64,000 nucleotides of DNA from Sinorhizobium sojae CCBAU 05684 (GCF_002288525.1 NZ_CP023069.1:248001-312000), one strand, 5' to 3'. Shown: positions 20,043-29,287, numbered from the stretch's first letter. Numbers and translations are program-made. Notes: a model not told the origin generated them from the letters alone.

Positions 20043-20336
20043 GGCCCTTCACCCTTTAAACGTCCTGAAATACCAAGGCGATACTCGCCGATCAATTCTC
20101 CGAATCTTGGCGGGCTGAGCGCCGCGCCCGTCCTTCGGGATGCTGCGGCGACCATCGACTGCGAGCTTGAGGATGTCATAGAACGACACGCCCATGCGAA
20201 TATGCTCGGCCGTTTTGTCGACATTTGCAAGGGCAACGGCCGTTCGTTGGTCTATTGTGGCGGCCGATATTTGCAATTGCCGAGTAGCGTTATAGGCAAA
20301 ATCGCTCCGGGACTCACCACACTGAAAAGCCATTGA
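20043..20336 (+). pseudogene. Flavin reductase-like domain, C-terminal relic
   Basis: An open stretch of ~97 codons without a proper start matches the second half of flavin reductase (FMN-binding split barrel) proteins: AAPVLRDAAATIDCELEDVIE, quoted here by its ends AAPVLRDAA and CELEDVIE, then HANMLGRFVDIC and LVYCGGRYLQL. The N-terminal half with the FMN-binding motif is missing. It is truncated and most likely dead. Such reductases feed luciferase-like monooxygenases, two of which (3278, 23734) lie in this window, so the original gene may have been their partner; that link is inference. Confidence 0.6.
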
Positions 20337-20671
20337 ACGTGGTTTTTGCGCAAACCTGTCTATGATCTCAATCAATTCATCTGTAGTTCATTCGTGCTAG
20401 CTTGAGCGCAGCTTTAGTCGCCGACCACGATCCGACTTGAAGCGAGCGATGCTTTCTACACCGGTTTCACCGGTCAGGGCGGAAAAGAAGAGTCCAGCCG
20501 GCCCGGATTTCCTATTCTGAGACCTCAGAACGGGAGATCGAGATCTTTTCATTTGTAGCCTGCCGCGGAATGGGCGAGCGCTGACCTGAGTTCTCAGGGT
20601 CCGCTACGCAAGCGCCGGAATACGACCGGACAATCAATCGACGTCAGAAGCTACGGGATGTTGGAGAAGAA
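20337..20671 (+). other. Gap before the MFS gene
   Basis: 335 bases, no gene or promoter motif I can support. Confidence 0.4.
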
Positions 20672-21805
20672 ATGCGTAGGTTGCTTACTCCCTGGCGCGG
20701 TGTCGCTGCAGGCTTTCTGTTGAACGGGATCCTCCTCGGGACCTGGGCTTCTCGCGTTCCCGCCGTGATGGGTCACTTTCACGTTGCCAAAGCGAGCTTT
20801 GGGGTTTTGCTGTTGCTTTTAGGGTTGGGCGCATTAATTTCGTTCCCCATTACCGGAAGGCTGTCCGATAGCTTGGGTGCAGTGCGGGTCGCCCGAATGA
20901 TCGCGATCCCGTTCCTGGTTTCGATTGCCGCTCTAGGGCTTGCGCCCACAATACCGCTGCTGGCGATCGCCCTATTTCTCTTTGGCATGTGTCATGGCTC
21001 GATGGACGTAGCGGTGAATAGTTGGGCGAGCGAAGTGGAGAAACACATGGGACGGCCAGTGATGTCGTCGTTTCACGCCATGTGGAGTGTGGGGGCCGTT
21101 CTCGGCGCAGCAGGCGGTTACATTGCTACAGTCTTTCAGACCCCAGTGTACGTCCATTTTCTTGTTACGGCCGTGACGATCGGCGGGTTGCTCGGACCCT
21201 TCCTTCTGCTCGATTGGCAATCAACCATCCGAACGCATGAAAGTGGTGCAGTGGGATTGGTGTTACCTAACAGTGGCCTTTTTCTTGTGGGGCTCATTGC
21301 TCTCGCCTCTGGACTAGGAGAGGGTACAGCTCTCGACTGGAGTGCTGTATATTTGCATGATGTAGTCGGGACCGAAGAATCGGACGCCGCCTTGGGGTAC
21401 ATGGGCTTTTCTGCGGCCATGGTGATGATGAGGCTTAAGGCGGATTCTCTGGTTACGCGATGGGGATCAGTCACTGTTGCACGCATAAGCGGTTTCTCGG
21501 CTGTCTTTGGCATTTTGTTGATCGTCCTCGGTGAAACCTTGCCGTTAGTCGTGGCGGGCTTCGTGCTGATGGGGGTCGGCTATGCGGCCGTCCTACCATT
21601 GGCTTTCAGTCGGGCAGCAGCCGATCTTGTAGTGCCGGCGGGGAAAGCCATCGCGTCCGTTGCAATCTTCGCATATGGCGCAATGACGTTGGGGCCCTTT
21701 GCAATTGGACTCCTCGCCGAGGCAACCACAATGCGTTTATGCTTTTTTATCGTCGGACTATTCGCAGCCTTGGTGGCAGTATTGGCTCCAGTGCTCAAGC
21801 AATAG
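20672..21805 (+). CDS. MFS transporter (y4wD-like)
   Basis: 377 residues, strongly hydrophobic, with about 12 predicted membrane helices (e.g. residues 8-26, 41-60, 75-95, 97-115, 135-160, 205-225, 245-265 and four more at the C-terminus). A loop 2-3 type motif GRLSDSLGAVRVAR fits the major facilitator superfamily. It acts in the inner membrane as a secondary transporter; the substrate is unknown. The start ATG follows TTGGAGAAGAA. It lies upstream of the nod-box-controlled aminotransferase/monooxygenase locus but outside that promoter. Confidence 0.87.
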   Translation: MRRLLTPWRGVAAGFLLNGILLGTWASRVPAVMGHFHVAKASFGVLLLLLGLGALISFPITGRLSDSLGAVRVARMIAIPFLVSIAALGLAPTIPLLAIALFLFGMCHGSMDVAVNSWASEVEKHMGRPVMSSFHAMWSVGAVLGAAGGYIATVFQTPVYVHFLVTAVTIGGLLGPFLLLDWQSTIRTHESGAVGLVLPNSGLFLVGLIALASGLGEGTALDWSAVYLHDVVGTEESDAALGYMGFSAAMVMMRLKADSLVTRWGSVTVARISGFSAVFGILLIVLGETLPLVVAGFVLMGVGYAAVLPLAFSRAAADLVVPAGKAIASVAIFAYGAMTLGPFAIGLLAEATTMRLCFFIVGLFAALVAVLAPVLKQ

Positions 21806-21856
21806 AAGAAATCACCGCCTGCTTTATCGCACCTTGAGAGATTTTAGCGTTTTGTC

Positions 21857-22042
21857 ATGAGAGCGACGAATACTCCGCCTTTTGCTGACCGAGGCCGCGA
21901 GTATTCTTCATCGGCAGGCGCGGAACGGAACGGGTTGGAGATCACAGACGCCATTTTTGAAGGCATGGGTGAACCAGGCATGAAATGGATCGAGGTGACC
22001 GGCCGAGGCCAGCGGCGGTATCGGACTGACGAAGATGAGTAA
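21857..22042 (+). CDS. Possible small protein of 61 residues
   Basis: Short frame from ATG 21857 with a polar, charged product (ends with RGQRRYRTDEDE). No known domain and no strong ribosome site (TTTTGTC before the ATG). It lies 52 bases after the MFS gene and just before the nod box. Included at low confidence. Confidence 0.25.
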   Translation: MRATNTPPFADRGREYSSSAGAERNGLEITDAIFEGMGEPGMKWIEVTGRGQRRYRTDEDE

Positions 22043-22064
22043 TCAAAAGTCGATAAAGCGTTAA

Positions 22065-22111
22065 ATTCATATCATCAATAGCTGCGATGAAAACAAACGA
22101 TTTTACTGAAT
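22065..22111 (+). promoter_or_regulatory. nod box upstream of the y4wE-like gene
   Basis: A 47-base stretch that aligns without gaps to the nod-box consensus at about 31-32 positions, best in the 3' half (AAAACAAACGATTTTACTGAAT against the consensus AAACAATCGATTTTACCAAT; key shared block CGATTTTAC). It lies 124 bases before the MSDAK start. In NGR234 a NodD-dependent nod box (NB15) controls the homologous y4wEFG locus. Confidence 0.75.
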
Positions 22112-22235
22112 AGATGCGGGCGAAATAGAAGAACGCTCATCAAGTTGGAGTCAGTGAATGCGCGGCACTGTTAGCCCAACTCGCGTTGACTGTCGGACAA
22201 AGCGACTATCCTCTGCGAATTGAATGGAGAGAACT

Positions 22236-23435
22236 ATGTCTGATGCAAAGCTGCAGCGCGTACTTTCGTCTCTTACGGAAGTGTACAGACAGCTAAATTC
22301 TCTGCCGTCCAGTCAGGCATCCGACGCCGGCTATGTCAAACTCGATACAAACGAGAATCCATTTGCGTTGCCAAAAGCGGTAATGCAGAGCGCAGTTGCT
22401 GCTCTCGAGCGGCAGTATTTATATCCAGAGGATGACAACATCAGTTTGCGGGAAGCCGCCGCTGCATCCTATGATCTTTCCGCGGATCAGGTGATCGCCG
22501 GTAACGGTTCGTCCGAACTTCTTTCGCTCATATATAAAGCATTCCTTGGTCCGGGTGACAGTGTCGCGATGCTGTCGCCCGGCTTTGCATACAACCGCAA
22601 GCTCGCCCAATTGCAAGGTGCTCGATTACTTGAAATAAAATGGGGCGAGTCTTCCTTGTTGCCGATACACGAATTGCTCTTCGGTCCTGCAAAGCAGGCA
22701 AAGTTCATCCTGCTGGCTAATCCGAACAACCCGACAGGAACATTTGTCCCGATTGCTGATATTGAAAGCCTCGTCGCACTATCTGACCAGTTGGTGGTAC
22801 TCGATGAGGCCTACGTGGACTTCGCTCCCGACAGCGCTCTGCGCCTCGTTAGCCGCTATTCGAATCTTCTGCTCTTAAGAACGTTTTCGAAGAGCTATGC
22901 TGCGGCCGGCATTCGCGTCGGCTTCGGCTTCGGTCATCCTGAGGTGATAGGGAGGCTGCGCAATATCCAGAACATGTTCAATATGAATGTGATCGGCCAT
23001 GCGGTTGGCGTCAGCATCCTGGCCCACCGCGCCACCTATAATGAGAACCACCGCCATATCAGGCATGAGAGAGAGCGGGTGAGGGGGGCGCTGTCGCGAC
23101 TTGGGTTCTCTGTAACGCCCTCCCATGCAAACTTTTTGCTGGCGCGGGTGCCTGCAGGACGAGACGGCGTTTGGTGGCACGCCTGCTTGAAACGGAAAAA
23201 GATACTCGTGGCCGTTCTTCCCGATGAAGGTCTGGAAGATTGCATTCGCGTCAGCATCGGGACGAAACCACAAATGGATGCGTTTCTTGCGGCTGTCGAG
23301 GACATTTCGGGAGCTCAGACAATCTCGATGATGGGACGTATAGCCGCTTCAGGCTCGGCTCTTTTGCACGTAGGAAAAGACAGTGGCGACAGGAAAGAGA
23401 GCGACGACCGGAAGACTGGTCTCCCACAGCGCTAA
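22236..23435 (+). CDS. Class I/II PLP aminotransferase, HisC-like (y4wE-like)
   Basis: 399 residues of the histidinol-phosphate aminotransferase-like group: KLDTNENPFALP (near residue 32), GNGSSELL, ANPNNPTG, DEAYVDF, and the PLP-binding Lys in TFSKSYAAAGIRVGF (near 220). It is followed by a ~50-residue hydrophilic tail beyond the usual end. The ATG at 22224 is possible, but GGAGAG at 22226-22231 points to 22236. In NGR234 the y4wEFG locus is flavonoid- and NodD-induced and needed for indole-3-acetic acid synthesis; an aromatic aminotransferase step (tryptophan to indole-3-pyruvate) is the natural reading, but specificity cannot be proved from sequence. Confidence 0.88.
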   Translation: MSDAKLQRVLSSLTEVYRQLNSLPSSQASDAGYVKLDTNENPFALPKAVMQSAVAALERQYLYPEDDNISLREAAAASYDLSADQVIAGNGSSELLSLIYKAFLGPGDSVAMLSPGFAYNRKLAQLQGARLLEIKWGESSLLPIHELLFGPAKQAKFILLANPNNPTGTFVPIADIESLVALSDQLVVLDEAYVDFAPDSALRLVSRYSNLLLLRTFSKSYAAAGIRVGFGFGHPEVIGRLRNIQNMFNMNVIGHAVGVSILAHRATYNENHRHIRHERERVRGALSRLGFSVTPSHANFLLARVPAGRDGVWWHACLKRKKILVAVLPDEGLEDCIRVSIGTKPQMDAFLAAVEDISGAQTISMMGRIAASGSALLHVGKDSGDRKESDDRKTGLPQR

Positions 23436-23733
23436 CTACGCCACGCCCGTGAGGAAGCTGAGTTCATAGCCTGGCGCCTGCATGTGTCTAAAGGCGTGCT
23501 CCACAACACAAGGTCGCTGGGACGGAAACATCTGCCGGTAGGTGCACTGAAAAACTGTTGAGCAATAGCCGAGCACGCAGGGATGTGTGCCGTCGGCGGC
23601 TTAACGATTTGGCTTCCGCCACCGTTGCAAGGGCAGGCTCACCGTGAATAGCGATGTTCGGCCAAATAAAGCCCCCAGGTCTCATTTCGCTCGAATTGAA
23701 GTCCGGGGCTACCAGGGTAAAGTGAGACGTTAA

Positions 23734-24762
23734 ATGAGAAAAATCCTTCCTTCAAAGCTAGCTTTCGGCATATTCGACCATTTGGACGAGGACGGTAACG
23801 CCATGGCACGGCAATACGCAGACCGCCTCACGCTAACGGAAGCATGTGATCGTCTCGGCTTTTACGCTTACCACCTAGCGGAGCACCATTTTTCGCCGCA
23901 TGGGAGAAGCCCATCGCCGAATCTGTTCCTATCGAGCGTCGCGCAGCGCACCCGTCAACTTCGTCTTGGCCCGCTTGTCATGCTGCTTAGCCTTTCTCAT
24001 CCGCTGCGTGCGTTTGAGGAGATCTGCATGCTTGACCATTTGAGCGGCGGTAGGGCCGAGTTGGGCATAGGGCGCGGCTCTCTTCCGATCGAGCTAGGTT
24101 ACTTCGGGATCGATCCGGACGCGGTGGCTGGACGCTATTTCGAAGCCAGCGAAATCCTGATGGAGGCGATGAGGGGCGGCAATCTTTCCTACCGCGGCGA
24201 CCACTTTGAACTAAACAATGTCCCCTTGATCCTGAGGCCTCATCAACGCCCGCACCCGCCGACTTGGATCGCCACCAACCGACCTGAGTCTGCACGCTGG
24301 GCCGCTACAAACGGCGCAAATGTCGCATGTGTGGGACCCGCCTCGCTTGTTCGCAGGATTACTGATGCCTTCCGTTCCGAGGAAGGACTCAGTTCTGGCG
24401 CGAACTGCAACGCGTCATTTCTCGGACTGCTCCGCATGATTGTCGTCGGGCAATCTGCAGAACATGCATACTCGCTTGCGGCTCCTGCCTTCGAACGATG
24501 GCTGAATAACTTCAAATTCCTGTACGACCTCCATGCAATTCCAGTTCCGCCAAATCTGCCTCTGACCTTCGATGCAGCAATCGAAAGTGAATTGTGCGTC
24601 GTAGGAACGGCGCCTGTCGTGCGACGGGCTCTGCTTGATCAAGTCGACGAAGCAGGTGCTAACTATCTCCTTTGTCAGGTCGCGTTTGGAGATTTGCCTT
24701 TGGATGCTTCGCTGTATACCGCAATGACCATTCAATCGGAACTAATGGATCGAGTTGGCTGA
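23734..24762 (+). CDS. Luciferase-like flavin monooxygenase (y4wF-like)
   Basis: 342 residues of the LLM TIM-barrel family: KLAFGIFDHLDE (start), AEHHFSPHG (near residue 52), RQLRLGPLVMLLSLSHPLR, GRAELGIGRGSLPIELG. It probably uses reduced FMN supplied by a separate reductase. It is distantly related to the gene at 3278. It lies 298 bases after the aminotransferase, and that gap shows no promoter, so it may share the nod-box transcript. A role in the auxin-related y4wEFG locus (oxidation of an indole or acid intermediate) is inference. Confidence 0.86.
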   Translation: MRKILPSKLAFGIFDHLDEDGNAMARQYADRLTLTEACDRLGFYAYHLAEHHFSPHGRSPSPNLFLSSVAQRTRQLRLGPLVMLLSLSHPLRAFEEICMLDHLSGGRAELGIGRGSLPIELGYFGIDPDAVAGRYFEASEILMEAMRGGNLSYRGDHFELNNVPLILRPHQRPHPPTWIATNRPESARWAATNGANVACVGPASLVRRITDAFRSEEGLSSGANCNASFLGLLRMIVVGQSAEHAYSLAAPAFERWLNNFKFLYDLHAIPVPPNLPLTFDAAIESELCVVGTAPVVRRALLDQVDEAGANYLLCQVAFGDLPLDASLYTAMTIQSELMDRVG

Positions 24763-24928
24763 GTGCCATGGTGCCTGACGAAGTCAGGCGTGTGTAAAAG
24801 CGACGGCTTCCTGTCGTATCAGGCGCAACTCCAATTCGGCCCCAAAACCAACAATGGGCTGGTCGGCGCTAAGTACATCTGACTCGAAGGTATTTTATCG
24901 GGTAGCGTGGCTTCTGGGAAGAGGTAAG

Positions 24929-25345
24929 ATGGTCGAGATCGACGCAATATTGATAACAGACGTAAACGGAATAGGAACGACCGCGGATGATCAACTAGCA
25001 TTTGTCAGTTTGATTGCTGATCAAGGGGAAACAACCACAGTAGCATTCGGTCCAGAAATGGGCAGCAGAATAGCTGCTTCGTTCATGGCCGCATGCGGAC
25101 AGCTCCAACATCAAATCGCTACGAGAACGGGGAAGGAGGAAAGAAAGTTCAAGCCCTTTGCTGCAGCCGGATTCAGCGTCAGAGCTGGTCTGGCCGCCGA
25201 TGGCTCCAATTCGGGAATGTTATCAATTTCAACCGTAGCGGGCGCCGAGGTTCACTTTATAGCAACGGAACGTTCTCTTCGAGAACTCGAAAACCAATTA
25301 ACGTTATTGCTCGAACAATTGCGGTTACGTTCGCGACCGAATTAA
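24929..25345 (+). CDS. Conserved hypothetical protein (y4wG-like)
   Basis: 138 residues, no assigned domain. It begins MVEIDAILITDVNGIG and shows alternating strands (FVSLIADQGETTTVAFG, LSISTVAGAEVHFIATE) and a C-terminal helix (LRELENQLTLLLEQ). It starts at 24929 after GAAGAGGTAAG; the longer frame from 24854 is not needed. By position it is the third gene of the y4wEFG-type locus. Cytosolic (no signal or membrane segment). The IS630 element starts 43 bases after its stop. Confidence 0.7.
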   Translation: MVEIDAILITDVNGIGTTADDQLAFVSLIADQGETTTVAFGPEMGSRIAASFMAACGQLQHQIATRTGKEERKFKPFAAAGFSVRAGLAADGSNSGMLSISTVAGAEVHFIATERSLRELENQLTLLLEQLRLRSRPN

Positions 25346-25388
25346 TGCGATTGTAGCGGTAACAAAGCTCTTATGACTATCATGGCTA

Positions 25389-26533
25389 GTGGTATCCGCC
25401 TAACATAAGAGTCTGTATGGGATTCCCTTTGGCGAGTGCGTATGCGAGTGTGGCGCATGCGCACAGGAAGAGCCTTCACCGTTTCGCCGACCGATCGCCA
25501 ACGCCTGAGAGCCCTCATCAGTGATCGCAATGCGCCGCAGAAGCACGTCTGGCGCGCCGAGATCATCCTGCTGAGTGCCGATGGCGTCGGCACCGTCGAG
25601 ATCATGCGACAGACCGGCAAGTCGAAGACCTGCGTGTGGCGCTGGCAGGAGCGCTTCGCCACGGAAGGCTTCGAGGGTCTCTTGCGCGACAAGACGCGCC
25701 CCTCGCGCATTGCGCCGCTCGGGCCGGAGATCGGCGAGCAGGTGGTGGCGCTTTCGCTTGCCGACCCGCCGGGCGAGACGACGCACTGGACTGCCGACAT
25801 GATGGCGGCCGAGGTGGGCGTCAGCGCCAGCGCGGTGCGCCGCATCTGGAAGGCGCACGGTCTCCAGCCCCACCGCTGGCGGGCCTTCAAGCTCTCCAAC
25901 GACCCGCAGTTCGTCGCCAAGCTCAAAGACGTTGTCGGCCTCTACGTCGACCCGCCGGCCCATGCCATCGTGCTGTCGGTCGACGAGAAGAGCCAGATCC
26001 AGGCGCTCGACCGCACCCAGCCCGGCCTGCCCCTGAAGAAGGGCCGGCTCGGCACCATGACCCACGACTACAAGCGGCATGGCACGACCACGTTGTTTGC
26101 CGCCCTCAACGTGCTCGACGGCACCGTCATCGGCAGGAACATGCAGCGTCACAGGCATCAGGAGTTCATCCGTTTTCTCAACGCCATCAACGCCCAAGTG
26201 CCGGCCGACAAGGCGATCCACGTCATCCTCGACAACTATGCCGCCCACAAGCATCCCAAGGTGCGCGCCTGGCTCGACCGCCATCAGCGCTTTACCTTCC
26301 ACTTCACGCCGACGTCCTGCTCGTGGCTCAACGCCGTCGAGGGCTTCTTCGCCAAACTGTCGAAGCGTCGCCTCAAGCGCGGCGTCTTTCATTCGGTCGT
26401 TGACCTCCAGGCCGCCATCAACCGCTTCCTTACAGAGCACAACCAACAACCCAAGCCCTTCACCTGGACCGCCGATCCCGACAAAATCATCGCTGCCGTC
26501 AAACGGGGGCACCAAGTGTTAGATTCCATCCAC
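25389..26533 (+). mobile_element. IS630-family insertion sequence (complete)
   Basis: 1145 bp with imperfect terminal inverted repeats (GTGGTATCCGCCTAACA left, GTGGATGGAATCTAACA read inward from the right). TA lies directly outside each end within CTAG, the known target type of IS630. It carries one transposase frame and looks intact. Confidence 0.85.
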
Positions 26534-26536
26534 TAG
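25436..26536 (+). CDS. IS630-family transposase
   Basis: Up to 366 residues. An N-terminal helix-turn-helix region (VEIMRQTGKSKTCVWRWQERF, ends VEIMRQTG and WRWQERF) is followed by the DDE catalytic domain: LSVDEKSQ (first Asp near residue 183), VILDNYAAHK (second Asp), and SWLNAVEGFF (Glu, near 302). The GTG at 25436 or ATG at 25457 could be the start. The stop codon TAG overlaps the TA target duplication at the right end. Neither frameshift nor stop breaks it, so it may be active. Confidence 0.92.
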   Translation: MRMRVWRMRTGRAFTVSPTDRQRLRALISDRNAPQKHVWRAEIILLSADGVGTVEIMRQTGKSKTCVWRWQERFATEGFEGLLRDKTRPSRIAPLGPEIGEQVVALSLADPPGETTHWTADMMAAEVGVSASAVRRIWKAHGLQPHRWRAFKLSNDPQFVAKLKDVVGLYVDPPAHAIVLSVDEKSQIQALDRTQPGLPLKKGRLGTMTHDYKRHGTTTLFAALNVLDGTVIGRNMQRHRHQEFIRFLNAINAQVPADKAIHVILDNYAAHKHPKVRAWLDRHQRFTFHFTPTSCSWLNAVEGFFAKLSKRRLKRGVFHSVVDLQAAINRFLTEHNQQPKPFTWTADPDKIIAAVKRGHQVLDSIH

Positions 26537-26978
26537 CAAGGCCTGGCAGTAATGGATATCGCCCATTTGGGTAAAATTCACGCGGGCAATTCGAACGGCA
26601 ATCATTTTGGCACGAGCGGCGCTGGCTGGTCGTCCATGTCGAGTGCATATTTTCCCAAACGGCGGATATGCCCGGTGTGGGGACTGAGAGTGGCGGCAAG
26701 CTTCGGCGTGAAGCCCGCCTGACCACCTGCCGATAGTTAGGCATGGCGCTTGCTACCGTAATACCAACTTCGCTCGGAATCTGATCGAGCGGGAAGTCTC
26801 CTGCGCCGCATCCCAATCGTGCGCTATGCGGATCTGTCAATGAACAGCGCGTCGCGCTGCAGCCGCCACGGCCTTTGCCACCAGCCGCATTGATGACATA
26901 GCGTCATGGTGCCTGACTGTCTCATCTTGGTTGATGAGGTGGAACGACCCGCTACCACAGCATCAACGTGCTAACGTG
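26537..26978 (+). other. Region between two IS elements, no gene recognised
   Basis: About 440 bases with frames on both strands but no family motif; probably debris between insertions. Confidence 0.4.
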
Positions 26979-27998
26979 GTTGACCTTGCCCCGTTGAAAT
27001 AATCCATTTTGAAGTAAGCTCTGGCCCATTGAGAGGACCAGAGAATGAAGCGCAACCGTTTCACAGACGAACAGATCATCGGGATTCTGAAGGAGCACGA
27101 GGCGGGCACGCCGGTCTCGGAGCTTTGCCGCAAGCACGGCGTCAGCGATGCGAGCATCTATAAATGGAAGGCCAAATTCGGCGGCATGGACGTGTCCGAA
27201 GCCAAGCGGCTGAAGACGCTGGAGGACGAGAACGCGAAGCTGAAGCGGCTTCTGGCGGATGCGATGCTCGACAATGCTGCTCTGAAAGACCTTTTGGGAA
27301 AGAAGTGGTGACGCCCGCAGCCAAGCGGAGTGCTGTCGCGCATCTGATGAGCCAACATGGGATGAGCGAACGGCGGGCGTGTAAAGCCATCGGCTTTTGC
27401 CGAATGACGATCCGTTATGAAACCAGGCGCAGCGACGATCATGGCCTTCGCGAGCGAATGAAGGCGCTGGCACATGAACGCCGCCGCTTCGGCTATCGAC
27501 GCATTCATGTGCTGCTCAGACGTGAGGGACACCTAGTGAACCACAAAAAGCTCTTCCGGCTCTATCGGGAGGAGAAGCTGACGGTGCGCAAGCGCGGCGG
27601 CCGTAAGCGAGCGATTGGCACCCGAGCGCCGATGCTGATCCCGATGACTGCCAATGATCGTTGGTCGCTGGACTTCGTGTCGGATCAACTCACCGATGGA
27701 CGCAGGTTCCGGATTCTGACGGTCGTCGACGATTGCACCAGAGAATGCTTGGGCCTCATCGCCGATACTTCGCTGTCCGGCCTGCGGGTTGCCCGTGAGC
27801 TGGACCGGATCATCCAGGCACGCGGCAAGCCCAGGATGATCGTCAGCGACAACGGCAGCGAATTCACCAGCAACGCGATCCTGCAATGGACGGACCGGGG
27901 CAAGGTGGATTGGCACTACATCGCGCCTGGCAAGCCGATCCAGAACGCCTTCATCGAAAGCTTCAATGGGCGGCTGCGAGACGAGTTCTTGAATGTGG
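26979..27998 (+). mobile_element. IS3-family element, right end missing
   Basis: Left end near 26979 (TGACCTTGCCCCGTTGAAAT). orfA and most of orfB are present, but the 3' end of orfB and the right inverted repeat are replaced by an IS110 fragment from about 27998. The left boundary is approximate. Confidence 0.75.
27045..27311 (+). CDS. IS3-family transposase OrfA
   Basis: 88 residues: helix-turn-helix ([34 protein letters not shown]) and a C-terminal leucine zipper-like helix ([17 protein letters not shown]), as in IS3-group OrfA proteins that bind the IS ends. Its stop overlaps the orfB GTG at 27308; in this group a -1 frameshift often makes an OrfAB fusion. Confidence 0.92.
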   Translation: MKRNRFTDEQIIGILKEHEAGTPVSELCRKHGVSDASIYKWKAKFGGMDVSEAKRLKTLEDENAKLKRLLADAMLDNAALKDLLGKKW

Positions 27999-28141
27999 CT
28001 AGTCGCACTGTTAGCGCGACGGCCTTTCAAGGTCGTTGCGATCGCGCTCGCCAACAAAATGGCGCGGATCATCTGGGCGCTCCTGACCAAGGGCGGAACA
28101 TATCGCGGTCTCGAGAGCAGTGCGGCCAGCTCATAAGCTGA
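27308..28141 (+). pseudogene. IS3-family transposase OrfB, truncated
   Basis: From GTG 27308 the frame gives the IS3 OrfB: HTH_21 part ([15 protein letters not shown]), then the integrase core with [13 protein letters not shown] (first Asp), [11 protein letters not shown] (second Asp) and [17 protein letters not shown] (Glu). After about base 27998 the frame runs into foreign sequence, so the last ~40 residues are lost and the product is probably inactive. The frame then reads out of phase through an IS110 C-terminus. Confidence 0.85.
27999..28136 (+). pseudogene. IS110-family transposase, C-terminal fragment
   Basis: 46 codons ending in a stop at 28134. The product [20 protein letters not shown], then [16 protein letters not shown], is the typical IS110/IS1111 C-terminus ([13 protein letters not shown]). 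It is joined directly to the broken IS3 orfB; the rest of the gene is absent. Confidence 0.72.
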
Positions 28142-28511
28142 CAACGAACATCACGAACTGCGCGGCACGGTAGCCGCCAGTGGCAAGGTGCACAAACAAG
28201 CGATGATTCCACAACGGGACGAAATCCCGAGGCGAGAGAGGCCAGCGCGCCATTGCGCTTCGAGCGCGTTTGGTTGATCAGTCACTCGTTTCGCGGACTT
28301 CATCGAGGCCAGCGGTCCACAGAACCGCGCTGATAGGCCGGACATATGACCGCACCGTTCCCGCGGGATGAATCGCTGAAAAATGCCCTTGCCAAGCGGG
28401 TCGTTCCACATATGTCGCGCTGCAGACCGCAGCGCCCAAGCGCAAACGTCGGTCGGGAGTAGATTGAAATATTGCAAATCTCTCACTGCTGCCGTAAGCC
28501 GTCTGGAGGAG
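28142..28511 (+). other. Gap between IS debris and tRNA
   Basis: 370 bases, probably including the end region of the lost IS110 element; no gene supported. Confidence 0.4.
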
Positions 28512-28587
28512 GGGCCTGTAGCTCAATGGTTAGAGCCGTCGGCTCATAACCGATTGGTTGCAGGTTCGAGTCCTGCCGGGCCCACCA
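28512..28587 (+). tRNA. tRNA with CAT anticodon (probably tRNA-Ile2, possibly Met)
   Basis: 76 bases that fold as a cloverleaf with encoded CCA: acceptor GGGCCTG/CGGGCCC (one G-T pair), D arm GCTC/GAGC, anticodon stem GTCGG/CCGAT (last pair G-T) with loop CTCATAA, and T arm GCAGG-TTCGAGT-CCTGC. The anticodon is CAT. The body is much more like the E. coli isoleucine tRNA read AUA (lysidine-modified CAT) than an elongator Met tRNA. A T-run (bases 28590-28597) follows. Its presence on a symbiotic replicon is notable; tRNA genes are also common integration sites. Confidence 0.93.
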
Positions 28588-28749
28588 AATTTTTTTGTGT
28601 CGCCTCATACCGCGGCACTCGAGCATCTGCGTCGCCCCGCGATAGACGACCGGGGCTGCCTGGAAAGCAGCATATGCTCCGTCACACCGAAACCTCCCAG
28701 AGATAGCCACGGAGCCCGAGGTCTGCCGCCTGGCAAGTCCAAAGGGCAA

Positions 28750-29007
28750 CTAAAATGCATCCCTGATCGGAAACATGTCTTCGCCGTAGTGGTGAAGTCG
28801 TGTGTGATGCCGCCGGCATAACCACCGTACCTTCAAAGGCTCGTCATATTGGTCGTGATGGGCATCGACTGCTTCGATCCCGCAGACTTCGCACGTTTGC
28901 TTCTCCAGTTCGCCTGCATTCACTGCGCGCTGCACAGCGAGATGAGCATCATACTTCCCTGGATTGGCACGGCGCCAATTCGCTTGGCGGGTATCGGTTT
29001 TCAGCAT
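28750..29007 (-). CDS. Small zinc-finger/HNH-like phage-type protein
   Basis: 85 residues from ATG 29007. A CEVCG pair and a His-rich end, AVDAHHDQYDEPLKVRWLC then RRHHTRLHH, give a Cys2...His/Cys zinc knuckle like small HNH-type proteins common in phages and integrated elements. The frame extends upstream to 29118, but family members start near the MLKTDTRQANWRR segment. A function in DNA binding or cleavage is inference; no partner terminase or portal genes are visible. Confidence 0.6.
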   Translation of the reverse strand: MLKTDTRQANWRRANPGKYDAHLAVQRAVNAGELEKQTCEVCGIEAVDAHHDQYDEPLKVRWLCRRHHTRLHHYGEDMFPIRDAF

Positions 29008-29287
29008 TGCTGCGCTGCCCTTCGTTGGCCTTTGCTCCGGCCTGACGAACACTTCTATCACAGTTTCGCTTCTTTTTGGGCGCGACAGCGGACTGTGCCT
29101 CGTTGACCTCAACGGCAATTGGCTACCATCCGAGTCGGCCCATCAAGCCCGCCGCTCGCTCCGGAATGGTGAATGCACAAATTCATGGCTTGACCCTTGT
29201 GGGCGGCTCGTCAGAAACGCGAGCACTGACCTCCATTACGCCCCAGAAAGGGAAAGAACCATTAGTGTTTTCGCACGCTCGAAATTC

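Noticed and set aside
25436..26536. IS630 element as parent of the mobile cassette at 31620
   Set aside because: Both use CTAG targets, but beyond the first GTGG their terminal repeats differ, so this transposase is probably not the cassette's own.
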